Assembly (NCBI RefSeq): GCF_021018805.1
Contig: NC_086258.1
Span: 11,014,759-11,078,758, forward strand
DNA: 64,000 bases
Source: Prinia subflava
Taxonomy: Eukaryota > Chordata > Aves > Passeriformes > Cisticolidae
Direction of reading: 5' to 3'
Part shown: one piece after another, positions 1-12,100 of the stretch
How the letters are laid out: each line of letters begins with the position of its first letter
Numbering within the stretch: the stretch's first letter is position 1
Program-made: the position numbers and the translations under genes
The notes under the pieces: generated by a model
Database searches by the model: none
The model's input: the letters and a program-made list of their open reading frames with translations, nothing else
What the model was told of the DNA's origin: nothing

Positions 1-960
1 CTAGATCTGCTCATTAGTTTATAGCCCTTACGCATATGATACTGAGGAAACTGGTTAACAGTATTTGTGGAGAAAGACAGTGATTTCAGAGTAAGAAAGG
101 TCTGTGACCCTGGAGAGGAGATGCATGTTAGGGGCAGAGGCATTTAGGTTAGTATTGATCTTAAATAATTAAAACTAAAGGTGCTTACAAAACAGATTTA
201 TTTAATTTTTTCTGATGTGTGAGATTAAAACATTTGCATTTGTTTGTAAGTATTGCAGTGCCAAATTTCAAGTCTAGACCATGATTGGCAAACTAGTGTT
301 TTTCATTCTGTTCTGTTTATTTGTTTTGCATGAGGCATAAATGTGCTGTTCTCTATTGTCCATCTGGAATAATCAAGCACTCCTTTAGTTACCTTGCCTC
401 AGCAAGAACCAAGGATACACAGTTCTAGCCTGAAACACCAGAAGTCCTGAAATGTGCACCAGCCAGGAACAGGATACTGTGAAAGAAATCACGATGGGAA
501 GTTCAGGTATGTTGAGCTGAAATTTTACCACGGCCTGCAAATCCCCCAATCCAGGACTCCTGGCTGTGGTGGCAGCTGACTGATCAGTGCAAGTGCTGCA
601 AGAACAGGGACACCGACAGAAGGGGATGGCCCAGCTGAAGTCTGTCTCTGATGCTGAAGTTTAAGCATATGTCATATAGATTTTTGTAGGGCATAAAATA
701 TCATAAATAATAATAGTATAGCTATAAATATTGCCTGGTGATAATTATAATGTGGAGAAGCAGGCAAGTACAGTCATGGCTCTCAGTGGAGAAAACTTCA
801 TGGGGAATATTTGCCAGGGTAATATCAGTAATTATAGGGTGTGTTCAAAATAGAGCTCATAGGGAAAGATTGGCAGGATAGGCACTTTCTTAAATAAATA
901 CCTTTAATATATTGACCATAATAGCTGAAAAACAAGTCCAAAGCTTTCGTTAGTCTAATT
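1..960. other. Unique noncoding sequence
   Basis: No open frame longer than noise, no splice-bounded exon and no recognisable transposon seen. The part from about 660 to 760 is very AT-rich with short TAAT/ATAA runs. From about 860 to 960 the minus strand carries an ATTAAA-type motif followed by an AT-rich tail that merges into the GC-rich block beginning near 961, so the last 100 bases may belong with that block. Confidence 0.6.
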
Positions 961-1350
961 CCTCCGGGCTGAGGACTGGTACCAGGCCAGCATCGCAGTG
1001 TCCCTGTGGGGCTTGGCATCTCCTGTGGGAGCGTGGGTGTCCCATGGAGGGACAGGCCAGAGCAGGACCCTGCAGCCTCAACACCGGGGAGGGAGCAGCC
1101 CTGCTGGGGGAACTGCGGCCTCAGCCTCGGGGAGTCCTGCTGGAAACTGATGGAGACAGGCCCTGCTGGCGTTCCGGAGGCACGGGTGGCAAGGACAGGG
1201 TGATGGGTCCAAGGGAAAAAATACCATTTTCTCCCAGCATGGAAGTGTGCACTGAGCATGTTGGAGGTTTCTTGAGAAAGCCAAGTTTTATCTGCAGGGT
1301 AAGTGCATAGGTTCTCACTCTGGAGATGACAAAAGCACCGTGGATGAGGC
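961..1350. other. GC-rich block of unknown origin
   Basis: Base composition changes abruptly near 961 from AT-rich to GC-rich and stays so until the TG repeat at 1351. It contains short internal near-repeats built on CCTGCTGG and GGGGAG. Several frames are open on both strands, which is expected from GC-rich sequence with few stops. It could be the body of an old LTR or retroposon, but I do not recognise a family. Confidence 0.4.
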
Positions 1351-1394
<44 letters not shown>

Positions 1395-1829
1395 CATGGC
1401 TGTGTGTACGTGTGTGTGTGTGTCTGTGTGTGTACATGTGTGTGTGTGGTATACATATGTGTGTGTCTGTGTGTACATATGTGTCTGTGTGTCTGTGTGT
1501 GTCTGTGTGTGTCTGTGTCCATGTGTCTGTGTGTGTATTTCCATGTGTGTGTCCGTGTGTCTATGTGTGTGTCTCTGTGTGTGTCTGTGTGTCTGTGTGT
1601 GTCCGTGTGTCTGTCTGTGTGTGTCCGTGTGTCTGTGTGTGTGTCCATGTGTCTCTGTGTGTGTCCGTGTGTCTGTGTGTGTCCGTGTGTCTGTCTCTGT
1701 GTGTGTCCGTGTGTCCGTATGTCTGTGTGTGTGTCCGCGTGTCTGTGTGTGTGTCCGTGTGTCTGTGTGTGTGTCCGTGTGTCCGTGTGTCCGTGTGTCT
1801 GTGTGTGTGTCCGTGTGTCCGTGTGTGTG
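1351..1829. repeat. Compound TG microsatellite / minisatellite
   Basis: About 480 bp begin with a pure (TG)n run of roughly 40 bases and continue as an irregular higher-order array of TGTGTGTG segments punctuated by TGTCCGTGTGTC and TGTCTG variants. The 10-20 bp composite period is clearest from about 1550 onward. The plus strand is almost free of A. Open frames of 100-400 codons run through it on both strands (Cys-Val rich on plus, Thr-His rich on minus), a direct consequence of the repeat and not evidence of a gene. The alternating purine-pyrimidine sequence can adopt Z-DNA. Confidence 0.95.
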
Positions 1830-1959
1830 CACGTCGTGCAGGGGGCAGAGCACAGTCCAAGGCCCGCCCTCCCACTGCCTGAGGTGCAGAGCCCGTGTGT
1901 CACACAGAGCCGCAGTCAGGGAGGGGACTGGCGGCTCTGCCAGGGTTCCAGGGGACATT

Positions 1960-1960
<1 letters not shown>
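1830..1960. other. GC-rich spacer between two satellite arrays
   Basis: A non-repetitive GC-rich spacer separates the TG array from the hexamer array. No gene signal was seen. Confidence 0.6.

Positions 1961-2026
<66 letters not shown>
1961..2026. repeat. (CTGTCC)n hexanucleotide array
   Basis: Eleven near-perfect copies of the hexamer CTGTCC, ending in a CTGTCCGTGT variant. It lies 130 bp after the TG satellite and shares the TGTCC core with that array's variants, which suggests related slippage events. Its plus-strand frame reads Pro-Val/Pro-Cys dipeptides and is an artefact. Confidence 0.95.
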
Positions 2027-5000
2027 GTGTAGGTTCTGATGGCTGCCATCCCCAGGAAGGTGGGTCTGTTGTGTCCATATGCTTTGCCTAGTGACCATTC
2101 CCTGCTTTCTGGCAAGGATGTGGTTTCAACTGAGCATTGTGAGCCCCTGGATATATTTTGAAATTGAAAGGATTTTCTTTTCTTGCCCATCCTGTGCAAG
2201 TATCTTTCTCTTTCCTCGTGTATCAAAATAATTAACAATTACCTTTCTTTCTGCATGATAGCAAACATCTATAAAGAACTCAGGTGATCCTCACTGCTTG
2301 CAGAGCAGAAGCAAGCAGGTTTCATATGGCACATTTGTCACCACCGATCTCGATGGATTCGTTTCCCTCCTCTCCCCTCTGCTGTGCTACTTTACAGTCA
2401 TAGAAAAGCCTCTCAGACGCACCAGTTTGTAGACTCCTCATACAGGCACAGCCCTGCCTCATATCTCATTACTGGCAGGATCAAAAAGGCATTTTTGGTG
2501 TTTACAGGGACTTATATGAGAACTGTAACATGACCTACAGTTTGGAGAACTGTCTTGTCCCAACTCTACCTCTGCATCTGGGATGGATGTTGAAAAATAA
2601 TCCATCTCCAAGGAAAAAAATCAGACATCCCATTTTATAGCTGAAGTATAATTCTTTGCTGATTTTTTGGATGACTGTTTGCCCCCCTTTTTTTTTTCAT
2701 GCTTGTACATACTATCTCCACTCCCTTGGTGTGTTGTATGATGATGCCTTAGCTGTTTGTTGCCCCATGTTCTGCCACCTTTGAAGCCACATACACGCAC
2801 ACATTCAGGCCCTTGGCATGTGTAACATTTTCCATGCCATGGTGGGCCGCTGCTAGTCCAGGGAAGGTGCATAGGCAGCATTTCCAGTGGGGCTGCAATA
2901 GCTGGCAAAGGCCAAAGTTCATTAAAGCAAAATAAATGTCACTTTCTTTTTGTGGAATAAATTATCCTACTGGAGTGTGATCATTGTGGTTTTAACCTGG
3001 GACCTTGCAGTAAAAGATTATACAGCAACCTCTGACCTCTTTGATTTCTGCTTTACTCTTCTGTTGTCAAGGGAATGTCCCCAATCAGGTGAAAGTAAAA
3101 TGTTTAATGGGCCATATCACAGCAATATCTTACATTGAGTCAAATTGATAAACTCTTGCCAAAAATTCTTAGCATCTGGCACTTCCACAGAAACCACAAA
3201 CAATGATTGCTCATATGGGAGCTCAAAGGCTAGAGGTCATGACAGCAGTTTATTACATGCACCTTACACTGATCATTTTCCCTAGGAAATTAACCCCTCT
3301 CTAATACAAGTGCATCAAGTGAGCTCTTCACACTGTTTCCATCATATTGTTTTGGCTAATCAAGGAATACGTGCGCAGCTAAAGTGGTGACAAGATGCAA
3401 TTAAGTAACAGATGATTGATTAGGTTTCAGTGTGCTCAATAATGTATAAAAAAGGTGATTGTGAGATCAGAATGAATCTGCTGGATATGAGCTCAGAGGT
3501 CCTTCTCGGGCAGCTGCAGGTCTGTGACAGTGGCAGAGAGTTCCCAGCACCACGAAGGGTCACTGATCTGCCTGTGCTGGGTCCCAGCTGGGCTCTGGGA
3601 TGGCAGCAGCCCCTTCCCTTGGCACGGCAGCAGCCCCTTCCCCTGGCACGGCTGGCTGCTGAGGGGTCGACTCCGGCCGTGCACTGCTGTTCGCAGACCC
3701 TCCCTATCACTGCACTGTGGGGCAAACCCGGGGGCTTCCACAGTCACAACATTGAAGACAATTATGTTGCTGTAAATAAATGGTGGTGGTTGCACTCATA
3801 TTCAAACATGATCCTGGGCATTTTGATCTACTTTTCTTCTTTAAACTCTGTCATCAAAAACATGCAGATCACTTGGCCCAGGCACAGTTAACCGTGCCTG
3901 AGACGTGGCTCACGTTAGTCGCACAGGAGCTGCTGAGTGGGTGGGTTTTTCAAATCCACCCTGCAGAACTCAGATGATCATTACCAGGTCTTTTGAAGGG
4001 TCATTGCTCAGCCACCTCGCTGTGCATCATGTCATGGCTCTCATGCCAGCAAACCTTCCAGAGATTATGTGAACCCACTTCCCTCTTCCTACTGCGCTCA
4101 GGACTCCCTTCCAGTTTCCTTAAGGGTCAGAGGTATATCCCACGCCACTGCCCCAGGTACTCCAGTGAACCTGGCTCTGGGATTCTGCTGGGATGCTGCA
4201 AGCTTGGGTTTACAAGAGCACCTCTATGAACCCTGTCATGAGTACTCTGGTTTTCCCTGAAAGTCGCTAGAAATGAACAGCACAATCTTGAGGAAGGGAA
4301 GGATTCTCACAAGCTGGAGCTGGGTCACAGCAGTGAAAGGACAGAGGCAGCTGAAGCACAACACAGCTGTGGGAGTTGGAGCCACAGTACCCAGAGCCTC
4401 AGTGCTTTGGATCACAATTTACACAACCCCATGCCCAACCCACCCCATGGATTTGTGACCAGTAGCTGCTCCCTAGCATGCAGGTCCCTCCAGAACCCCG
4501 GTCTATGGCCTAGGGGCACAGGGCAGCCACAAGACCAGGGCTTCAGGCACCTGTGCTCCTTGCTTAGGGACATGCTTGGGCATTTGCTTGCCTGAAGTCT
4601 TTTCACTTTGTTGAGTTTTCGACATGGTCTTGCTTCTCTGAGGCCAGTCTGACTACACTGATGGCTATTTTCCTCCTGGTGGCTGCAGCCTGGATCACCC
4701 TGGCTCAGTGCACTCTGGTTCTGTTCAGCAGCAACTGTGAAAGGGCTGCCAGATACTTTGCATTGGGAACTCTGTTTTTAGGTGAACACCCTATTTTTTA
4801 GCTGTGTATGGCTGTATTACTTGTACATTTATATATTCTGTATTTATGTTATTGAAATGTAGTATTTTGTAGCTGTCTGTTACGATTTGTTTAACTTGTA
4901 AAAAATATGACTGTGCTCTCTCATACTTAACCAGCTCCTTTCACTGTAGATTCGCTGCTCCTTTCCCTTCGTGTTGGAAACAAACCACCATAATGTATGT

Positions 5001-5159
5001 AGATTGGAATTTTTTAATTTAATTATTTGTCATTATTAAATTATTTATTAGTGTTTTTAAATTTCATTTCACTTCAATTTTTTTCCTGCCACCATTTCTG
5101 GCAGCTAAGATCCATGAGTTTCTCATGCATCATGGTCCTTCCCACGTGTATGTGCATGT

Positions 5160-5160
<1 letters not shown>
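2027..5160. other. Unique noncoding sequence
   Basis: No recognisable gene. The stretch 4030-4760 is mildly GC-rich and has several 60-80 codon open frames with no supporting splice pattern. From 4790 to 5100 the sequence becomes AT-rich, with TATTT/ATTTAT runs like a 3'-UTR, but there is no upstream coding sequence to attach it to. Confidence 0.5.
3602..3649. repeat. Two-copy 24-bp tandem duplication
   Basis: Two adjacent 24-bp units (3602-3625 and 3626-3649) beginning GGCAGCAGCCCC differ at one position. They lie in a GC-rich patch. The repeat encodes no recognised motif. Confidence 0.85.

Positions 5161-5194
<34 letters not shown>
5161..5194. repeat. (CA)17 microsatellite
   Basis: A pure CA dinucleotide run of 34 bases, preceded by an imperfect GTGTATGTGCATGTG segment so that the region is a small inverted TG/CA repeat. 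It is followed by a purine-rich stretch (about 5200-5235). Confidence 0.95.
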
Positions 5195-5198
<4 letters not shown>

Positions 5199-8100
5199 CT
5201 AAACAAAAACAGAAAAAGGAAAAAAAGAGAGAGATTACACTTCAGTATATTTGTAAATAAAAGCAACCTGTAAACTAAGCAGGACTTTCTCTCAGTGTGC
5301 AGTTCTTTCTTTGCTTTTGCAGACTGAGAGCGTGTTCTCTGTGACCTGGGGCTGGCACTAGTGTTCTCACAGGCAGGAGAACCCAGGGTCAGCTGAGCAG
5401 TGCCTCGATGGTTTTAGTGTTGTGGAACTGGACCCCAGGCTGCCTGGTGGAGGACACAGCAAGGGTGATGGCAGAGGCTCCTTTTGCACTGGTTTTTGGC
5501 CCCTGCAGGTTGAGAGCTGTTCTGTCAGATGGTGACAGTTTGTTACACATCCCAGCTCCTCCAGCTGGCTGGCCAGACACAGGGAGCCAACCCAAACCCA
5601 GCCCTGGCAGAGGAGCTGCTCCGTGGTGATTCCAGAGACCCAGTGGGATCTTTCCTGTGAAAAGTGCATGCAAGGGCAGCCTCATGCTAAAGCAGACAAA
5701 AGTGTGTAAGTATTAGAAATGCATTATAAAGCATCCATCTAGTAATGGCAAATTCGAGACTAATATAAAATGATAGACACTTGCTGGTGTCTCTTGGGCC
5801 ATGTAAACATAAACATGGAACCTCAGCTGAGGTTTGGTCTGGTCACATCTGATTACTCATTGCCATTCACTAGGTCCAGAAACACCACATTTCTTTTCTA
5901 TGCCTTGGACATCAAGTCACAATTTCTATCAAAGCATGCAGTTTTACATAAAGCCCAGTATCACCAAATAGGACAGCCCTGTTTCCACCCCCCATTTCAG
6001 CATATTCCTGTAGCCCTTGCACAGCAAGGTGGGATCACCCACCAGGAGAAACAGGCCATTCCCCAGCCCTAACAGGCCTTGCCCACCTGCGAGGACATGG
6101 TGCATCCCGGGGCAGGGTGCTGGCACAGACTGTCTCTCCCACTGCAGTTTGCACATCATGTGGGTGACACCACAAAGGGCACAACACATCAAGAGGCAGT
6201 AGCTCAGTGACATAATAAAAATCAGTTTAAAAGCTTTTACCCCTATTTTGTTCTTAAAGATCCACACGTAACTGCTGAGCACAGATCTCCCTGCTTAAAC
6301 TTTCCCCGAGGTAAGAGAGAAAGCACAGCCCCAAGTCCCACCTGAGGATTAGATCAATAAAGCAGTTTTGCTTCTAGTTTCATTCCCTTTTGCTTTCCAG
6401 CTCCAAACTGCATCATCCTGTCCCACTCACACTGGTTATTGGTGGAATGTCACTAAGGAAAAATGAATTGCCATTAGCAATTGGATTCACCTAAGTCAGA
6501 ATTAGCTACTCAAATATTCATGCTCTGTGTGCATCTAATATTCATGAAGGAAGAATTGTAGTTGCCCATAGCCATTTTTGAATCTACCCCCAAAAACAGG
6601 TGAAAGGGATCACAAAAAAAGGGAGGAAAAAAGAAGATTAATACACTTGGGGCTTGCTGTTGTGCATTGTTTGTGTTCTGTTTCTCTTTGGTGTCAGTGA
6701 GACAGAAAGGAGACTGATTTATGTGCCACAGCTGTAGCAAACAAAAGAAGAAGAGACCAGGGAAATGGCTAGAGGTAAAAATGCCGGTGCAAGGGGCTAA
6801 AGGCCTGCACCTGGGTACTGCTTCCCATGCAGCCTCCCTCGCCTTGGAGCACCTTGTAAAATCAGATTATCTGCTGGACACAGGAGTTCAAACAGCCCTT
6901 CAAAAGATTTGTCTTAATAATTGCTGCCTTATCTTAACTTCTGGTTTTTTATCAGCCAAACTGCTGCTGGGAGGCAGATCCTGAGGATAAGGTTCTGTCA
7001 CTCTTAATTATTATTACCTCTTATAATGAAAACACATTTGTTCATCCTCCCATGTGCTTGGAAGTGCTGTAACAAATGAATGTCTAGTGTTTTATCAGTA
7101 TTTTTAATAACAAAAATATTATGAGTATGGCCCCACTGTATAAATGATTGTACATCAAATGCTATGAAATAAGTGGCATAGTTGCTTCTCATTTATTTAT
7201 GTTCAAATATAAACCAATTACTCAGTAAGAATGAAACATATTTTTATGTCCTCAGAAAAATGTTATTTCCTGAAAACCAAATTTTGCAGTTAAGATGCTG
7301 TAGGGCTATTTTCCATCACAGAAAGAACATGATAATTAGCCCCAGAACCAGCAGGTACATTCTGAAATGAGATGATAGAAATGCTATTTCTTTGTTTACT
7401 TACGATGGGAATACGAAATAATTCTCTCTGAAAGCTTACTAATTAATTTGGCCTGCAGTATTTGTCAAAGCTACAGCCACCATTTACAGTCTTCAGCTGG
7501 TTTTTCTCATACTTCTAGAATTAAATATGAATCATTTGTATAAAGTGATAGCATGGTGTCAGTTGTATGTGTGAAGACCTTAAATTCAGAAATGGTCTGC
7601 ACATCTCCTTGGCCTGCAGCTCCTTGCACAGGTCTGAGGGTCAGATGCTCATGTCACAGACAGCTCAGCGTGGCTCGTGCAGAATCACCTGGTGAGCAAG
7701 GTCCAGTGCTGGACAGGGCCATTCAAATTACTGTAGAAAATGGTAGGGCACTGAAGGGTTCCTTACAGTTTTCTACCTGAAATACTATTTCCTGAATAAA
7801 CAATCAAGCTCATTTGGAGCTCAACACAGTTCTTCCAAAAATTATTTTTAGATCTTTTGCTGCTTCAGTTCAGTGTTCAAGACAATGTTTTGGCATGCTG
7901 CCTCCTCCCCTCAGGTGGTGGGGCCCAGGGAGCAGATGCAGGGAGTTGGAATGAGGAAGGTGAGGGAGACCTGGTCCACGGTGGAGCAGAATTGAGCATG
8001 CATTGATGTCCACCTCTGTTTGTGGCATTTTGGATTGAGCTTGGGGAGAGCACCTCTCTGCTTTGTGACCCTGGCTGTAACCAGACACCGACCCTTTCAG

Positions 8101-8233
8101 CCATGAACTTCTCTGACCCAGCCGTGGGGACAAGTCCTGTCCATCGGGTAGGACAGGGACCTTTCCCCAGAGCAGGGGAAGGCACAGGCTGCTGCTCTGG
8201 CTCTGACACTGCAGCAATGATGTGGGTCACAGA
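5195..8233. other. Unique noncoding sequence
   Basis: No gene recognised. A mildly GC-rich patch at 5340-5660 and another at 7880-8230 have overlapping open frames on both strands but no family resemblance. A donor-like GAG|GTAAGA at 6308-6315 follows a weak acceptor, which I judge to be chance. Confidence 0.5.
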
Positions 8234-8452
8234 GGTGGGGTTTTTTTTGTTGTTTTTGTTTTTGTGGTTTTGGGAGGGTTTTTTGGTTTTTTGTGGGGTT
8301 TTTGTGGTGGGGTTTTTTTGGCAGGGTTTTTTTTTGTGTGTGTGTGTGTGTTTTGTTCGTTTGTTTGTTTTTGGTGGGGTTTTTTGTGTGTGTGTGGTTT
8401 TGGGTTTTGTTGTTGTTGTTGTTTTTTGTTTGGTTGTTTTGTTTTGTTTTTT
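8234..8452. repeat. G/T-only low-complexity tract
   Basis: About 218 bases in which the plus strand is almost exclusively G and T (only isolated A or C). It mixes T-runs, GGGG-T runs, a (GT)n segment near 8335-8350, another near 8384-8396 and a (GTT)n run near 8408-8422. The minus strand is therefore A/C only. It gives long meaningless open frames on both strands. Confidence 0.95.
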
Positions 8453-8559
8453 CCCGGAAGATGTTTCACAGTGAGCCATCCGTATTATTAAAATGAGGAA
8501 CATGGAATATGAAACGCCTTTTCCTTCTGAACACCCATTGTGTAATTCTGCTCTCTCCT

Positions 8560-9060
8560 CGCCCCCAGGGAGCATGTCAGGAGTAGTGTGCAATCATTGG
8601 GAGCTGCACACTCTCAGACAGCCAAGGTCTGCCCACCACATCCCTCCGGGTACTAGCACCACTCAGGGAGGCTTAATTCGTTCCTTTGTTCAACTGGTAA
8701 CGAGTAAACTGGTGTCCAGCAGCACATAATGAGTTACTCCTGATCAGATTACCAGAGATCCGTCCCAGCTGGGGCATCCCATCACACCTGTGTTGTCAGA
8801 TTAGTGGCGATAAGGAGCCGCTGATAAGCCTTACACCGAAGTGCTCTCAGGGAACCCCGAGCATTCCCTTGATCTTTCTTTACACTTCAGCACTATGCGG
8901 AAACCTTTTGTTTTAGGACCGAGAGGAGAACATAGGTAATTATACTCCCAGTGGCAACCATCTTTCGTGCAGGACACAGCAATGGAAGCCTGCTGCATAC
9001 GGAAGTAGGCAAAAATACATCTGATTAAAAACAATTATTTACGTAACGCTGGATAACTTT
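8560..9060. promoter_or_regulatory. Candidate conserved noncoding / enhancer element
   Basis: From about 8641 to 9060 roughly fourteen CpG dinucleotides survive in ordinary AT/GC-balanced sequence that is not a CpG island, which is unusual for neutral vertebrate DNA. The segment has a close pair of GATA-type motifs (GCGATAAGG and TGATAAG at about 8807-8826) and homeobox-type TAATT cores. It has no long open frame. Sandwiched between two low-complexity tracts, it stands out as the only complex sequence here. The regulatory role is inference. Confidence 0.35.
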
Positions 9061-9063
9061 TTT

Positions 9064-9068
<5 letters not shown>

Positions 9069-9125
<57 letters not shown>
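9069..9125. repeat. (AT)n followed by a 42-base poly-T
   Basis: A short AT dinucleotide run (about 9069-9084) leads straight into 42 uninterrupted T residues ending at 9125. It could be the reverse complement of a retroposed poly-A tail, but the flanking 3' sequence on the plus strand (9126 onward) shows no recognisable processed pseudogene or SINE, so I call it only a simple repeat. Confidence 0.9.
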
Positions 9126-9128
<3 letters not shown>

Positions 9129-12100
9129 CCTATGAAGAGGGAGAAGGCCCTAGGCTGTGCACTAGGCAGAAACAAACGTGTGTTGGAAGGCAGATTGCCA
9201 TCAGGCTGGCAGCTCCCGGGATGCTTCAGGGATGCGGCTTCGCATGGGGCTGCAGCCTGGGTCTGAAACTCCGCACCCAGACGCGGCTGTTTCTGCCTGG
9301 TTCCTGCATCAGCTGATCAGAACACAAAGCTGGAACAGATATCCCAGTTGTGGTTCATCTGCCTGACTTCCAGCGGGCAGAGCGGGTCCAAGCAGCTGTT
9401 CCATGAGAGCCCCAGCCAAGAGCCGGGGTCGGTCCCAGTTTGCTGTGAAGGGTTTGTGTGTGTTACAGAGATCACACGTCCCATTCTGAAAAATGTTTCT
9501 CTTGTCACTGCTACACCAACAGTCAGTTTGCAAAACCCTGAGAAATTAAAATCTTAGGTGCGTGTGCAATGGTTTTGAATAATGGTTTTGACAAGGACTG
9601 AGTATCAGTGAGGGTCTGTGTGCTGCTGCAGTGCTGGCAAGAACCACAGCTACGGCTGCAAGAGTAGAACCCACCCCAGATTTTAATTGCTGCCGTGATG
9701 CAACCCGCAGCTCCCAGGACTGCAGCTCCTCACAGGGAGGACCAACTGCTTTGAGCCTGGTAAGTTGATAGCTGAACTCCATTTCTATGAGACTAATGTC
9801 TTTTTAATGACCAATGGCTAATAGTAAATTATTAGCACCATAAAAAACTAATAAATTAATAGATTTAAATTAATAGATAAGTTAGTAATAATGAAGTGCT
9901 AATTTTAATTATATTTGTAGCAAAAAATGCCAGTTTCTTCACTTTCTTAATTTCTGACACTTTCATGAGGCCTTTCAAGTACAGAAGATTCCTCTAAGAC
10001 AACTAGAACATGGATGAAAAAGAACAGGCTTTTGAAATCTAATCTTCTCCTGCTTAAAATAGAGGTAGTGCTGGGCTGTTGACAGTAGGTCTCTGAAGAC
10101 TTTCAATATACTTTTTATTCTGTGAGTCTGGCACCACATAGGAAATTAATTCAGTGACAATATTTTCATTAGATTATAACCCAAGTTCTCAATCTTAGGC
10201 ACATTTGTATGCTTGTAATACATTCTAATTACTTGTAAAGAATAAGTCTGTGTGCTGGTTGGCTTATTGAATATATTAAATTAATGAATAAATAAATTTG
10301 TCTCCATGCTGGGAACACCACTTGACATCAAAGCTTGCTCCAGAAGGAACCAGAAATGCACTCGGTTGTGGTTTTGGTAAGCAATGTGATTTGTATTGTA
10401 GGTGGACTTTTATGTCCCTCACAAGAGTGATGAGTGAAAAAAGCATCATTTTATCTCTTAAAACAACAGAAATCAACCCTGTGAAGAGACTGCTACTATT
10501 TTCTTTTTTACTCTTTTTTAAACGATGGCTCCTTATTGATTTAGTCAGAAGAATTGCTCTTGCTGGTTCAGCTCAGCACCTCAAATTGTTTCCCTAGGAT
10601 GGAGCTCTCAGGAGCACTCTAGCACTTTCACATATTTTTAATTTTGCAAGTAGGAAGGAAATAGCATATACATGAATGAAAACAGTGATACTAGAAAAAT
10701 ATGTCAGATTTTAGTATCATGTAGTGTCTGCCCATGTTATGGACTTTTCTGTTTATCTTGTCGTATTTCAGTAAAAAAAAAAAGTTATTTTTAGCATGGA
10801 ACAAAGTCATCAAAAGTGGGACTTTTTCTAAAAAGACGGGAAATCCAGCATTTTAAAGAAAGCTATTGAGCCATCTTGGTAGAAAGAACAAGCTTTTCTG
10901 TATCCTCAGTGCAGAACTGTAAGAGGCTCATCTTGCCCCCTACTTTGTGGTTTGTTCATCAACTTGTTTCATACTGAATTTTCTTCTCCTGAAATGATTT
11001 TCCTCTTCGGCCCATAAGAGAAAAAAGTGCAGGTCATGGCATGCAAGGAAGCCAACCTGGTGTTCTGGAGCCTTGAGTTTGCAGTGAAACGCTTCCCATT
11101 TCTCAGAACAATTGCAACTCTTGCAAGCATCAAATTTTCTGATCAATGGTCTTCCAAAATCCTAAATGCCGCAGGCTCAGAACTTTTCTGACAGCAGTTC
11201 CCTTGACATTAGGAACTATGTCTCCAGAGGAGCTTGGAGCTTAGCAAGGACATGAGGCAGAATGCAAGGGATGCTATCTCTTAATGAAAATGCAAGTGAG
11301 ATTCAAGACGTCAAAGAAAACAGGTTCCTGGTGCTGGAAGGCTGCTTTTTCAGGCAAGGGACTTGGTGGCAAGGCTGGAGCAAAGAAAGGAAAATTTCTC
11401 TTCCAGCCTGTTGAAATCAGAGTCCGTGGAACAAGACAATGTGGTTTTCAGTGTTCAGGCTGCAGTGCTTTGTCAGAGAACTGTTCACCCATGTGAAAAC
11501 ACGTAACCCTGTCAAGCTGCCAAGTGAAACTTTGGGTGATCGGCTGCGTAAGTGCTGGTAGCACAGGATAGAGCTGCCTTCGGCTACTTTCAATTACACA
11601 CCCAATTCTTTTAAGACTTCTGAATATTTGGGAAGGGAGAATATGCAGAACTTGTTTGTTTACATCAGATTGTGCTGTGTTTTCAGGTTTCTTAACTGCT
11701 TTTGGAGCATGTGAGCACAGCCTAGCCCTTCCCCTTCCACATACCTGGCAGCTTTGTCAGTGCAGCAAACGAATCCTCTCCAGGAGTAAGCAGCTGTGTC
11801 AGACTGATATTGTGCAGGGTTTCGTCATTTCAACCAAGTAAGAACTGGAGGAGAGACAGGCATTAAGGAGCTAATGCTTTGCAAAGCAAACTGTCGGTGC
11901 TGGTGCTGCTGCGATGATTCAGGCAGCCGCAGGGCACTGCTGAGGTTGGGCTGGGCGGGAGGGAGGTGGCAACCATGGGCAGATCTCAGCCTTTCATCTC
12001 GTAGGCACTGCTGGAAGAGTGGCCAGGCTCTACTACTGGACTTGGTGCTGGGCAGAAGAGATGGGAAGTGCACTCAGTTTCTCTCTGCCCTTTTGAGCCA

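Noticed and set aside
1238..1298. 61-bp segment between a CCCAG acceptor and a GTAAGT donor
   Set aside because: The acceptor tract is short and purine-rich upstream, and the segment sits in a GC-rich, repeat-flanked region with no partner exon.
825..2091. Open frames of 100-417 codons on both strands (Cys-Val and Thr-His rich)
   Set aside because: They are translations of the TG and CTGTCC repeats. No start context, splice sites or non-repetitive domain supports a protein.
7877..8593. Minus-strand frame of 238 codons rich in Lys, Thr and Pro
   Set aside because: It is produced by the A/C-only complement of the G/T tract at 8234-8452.
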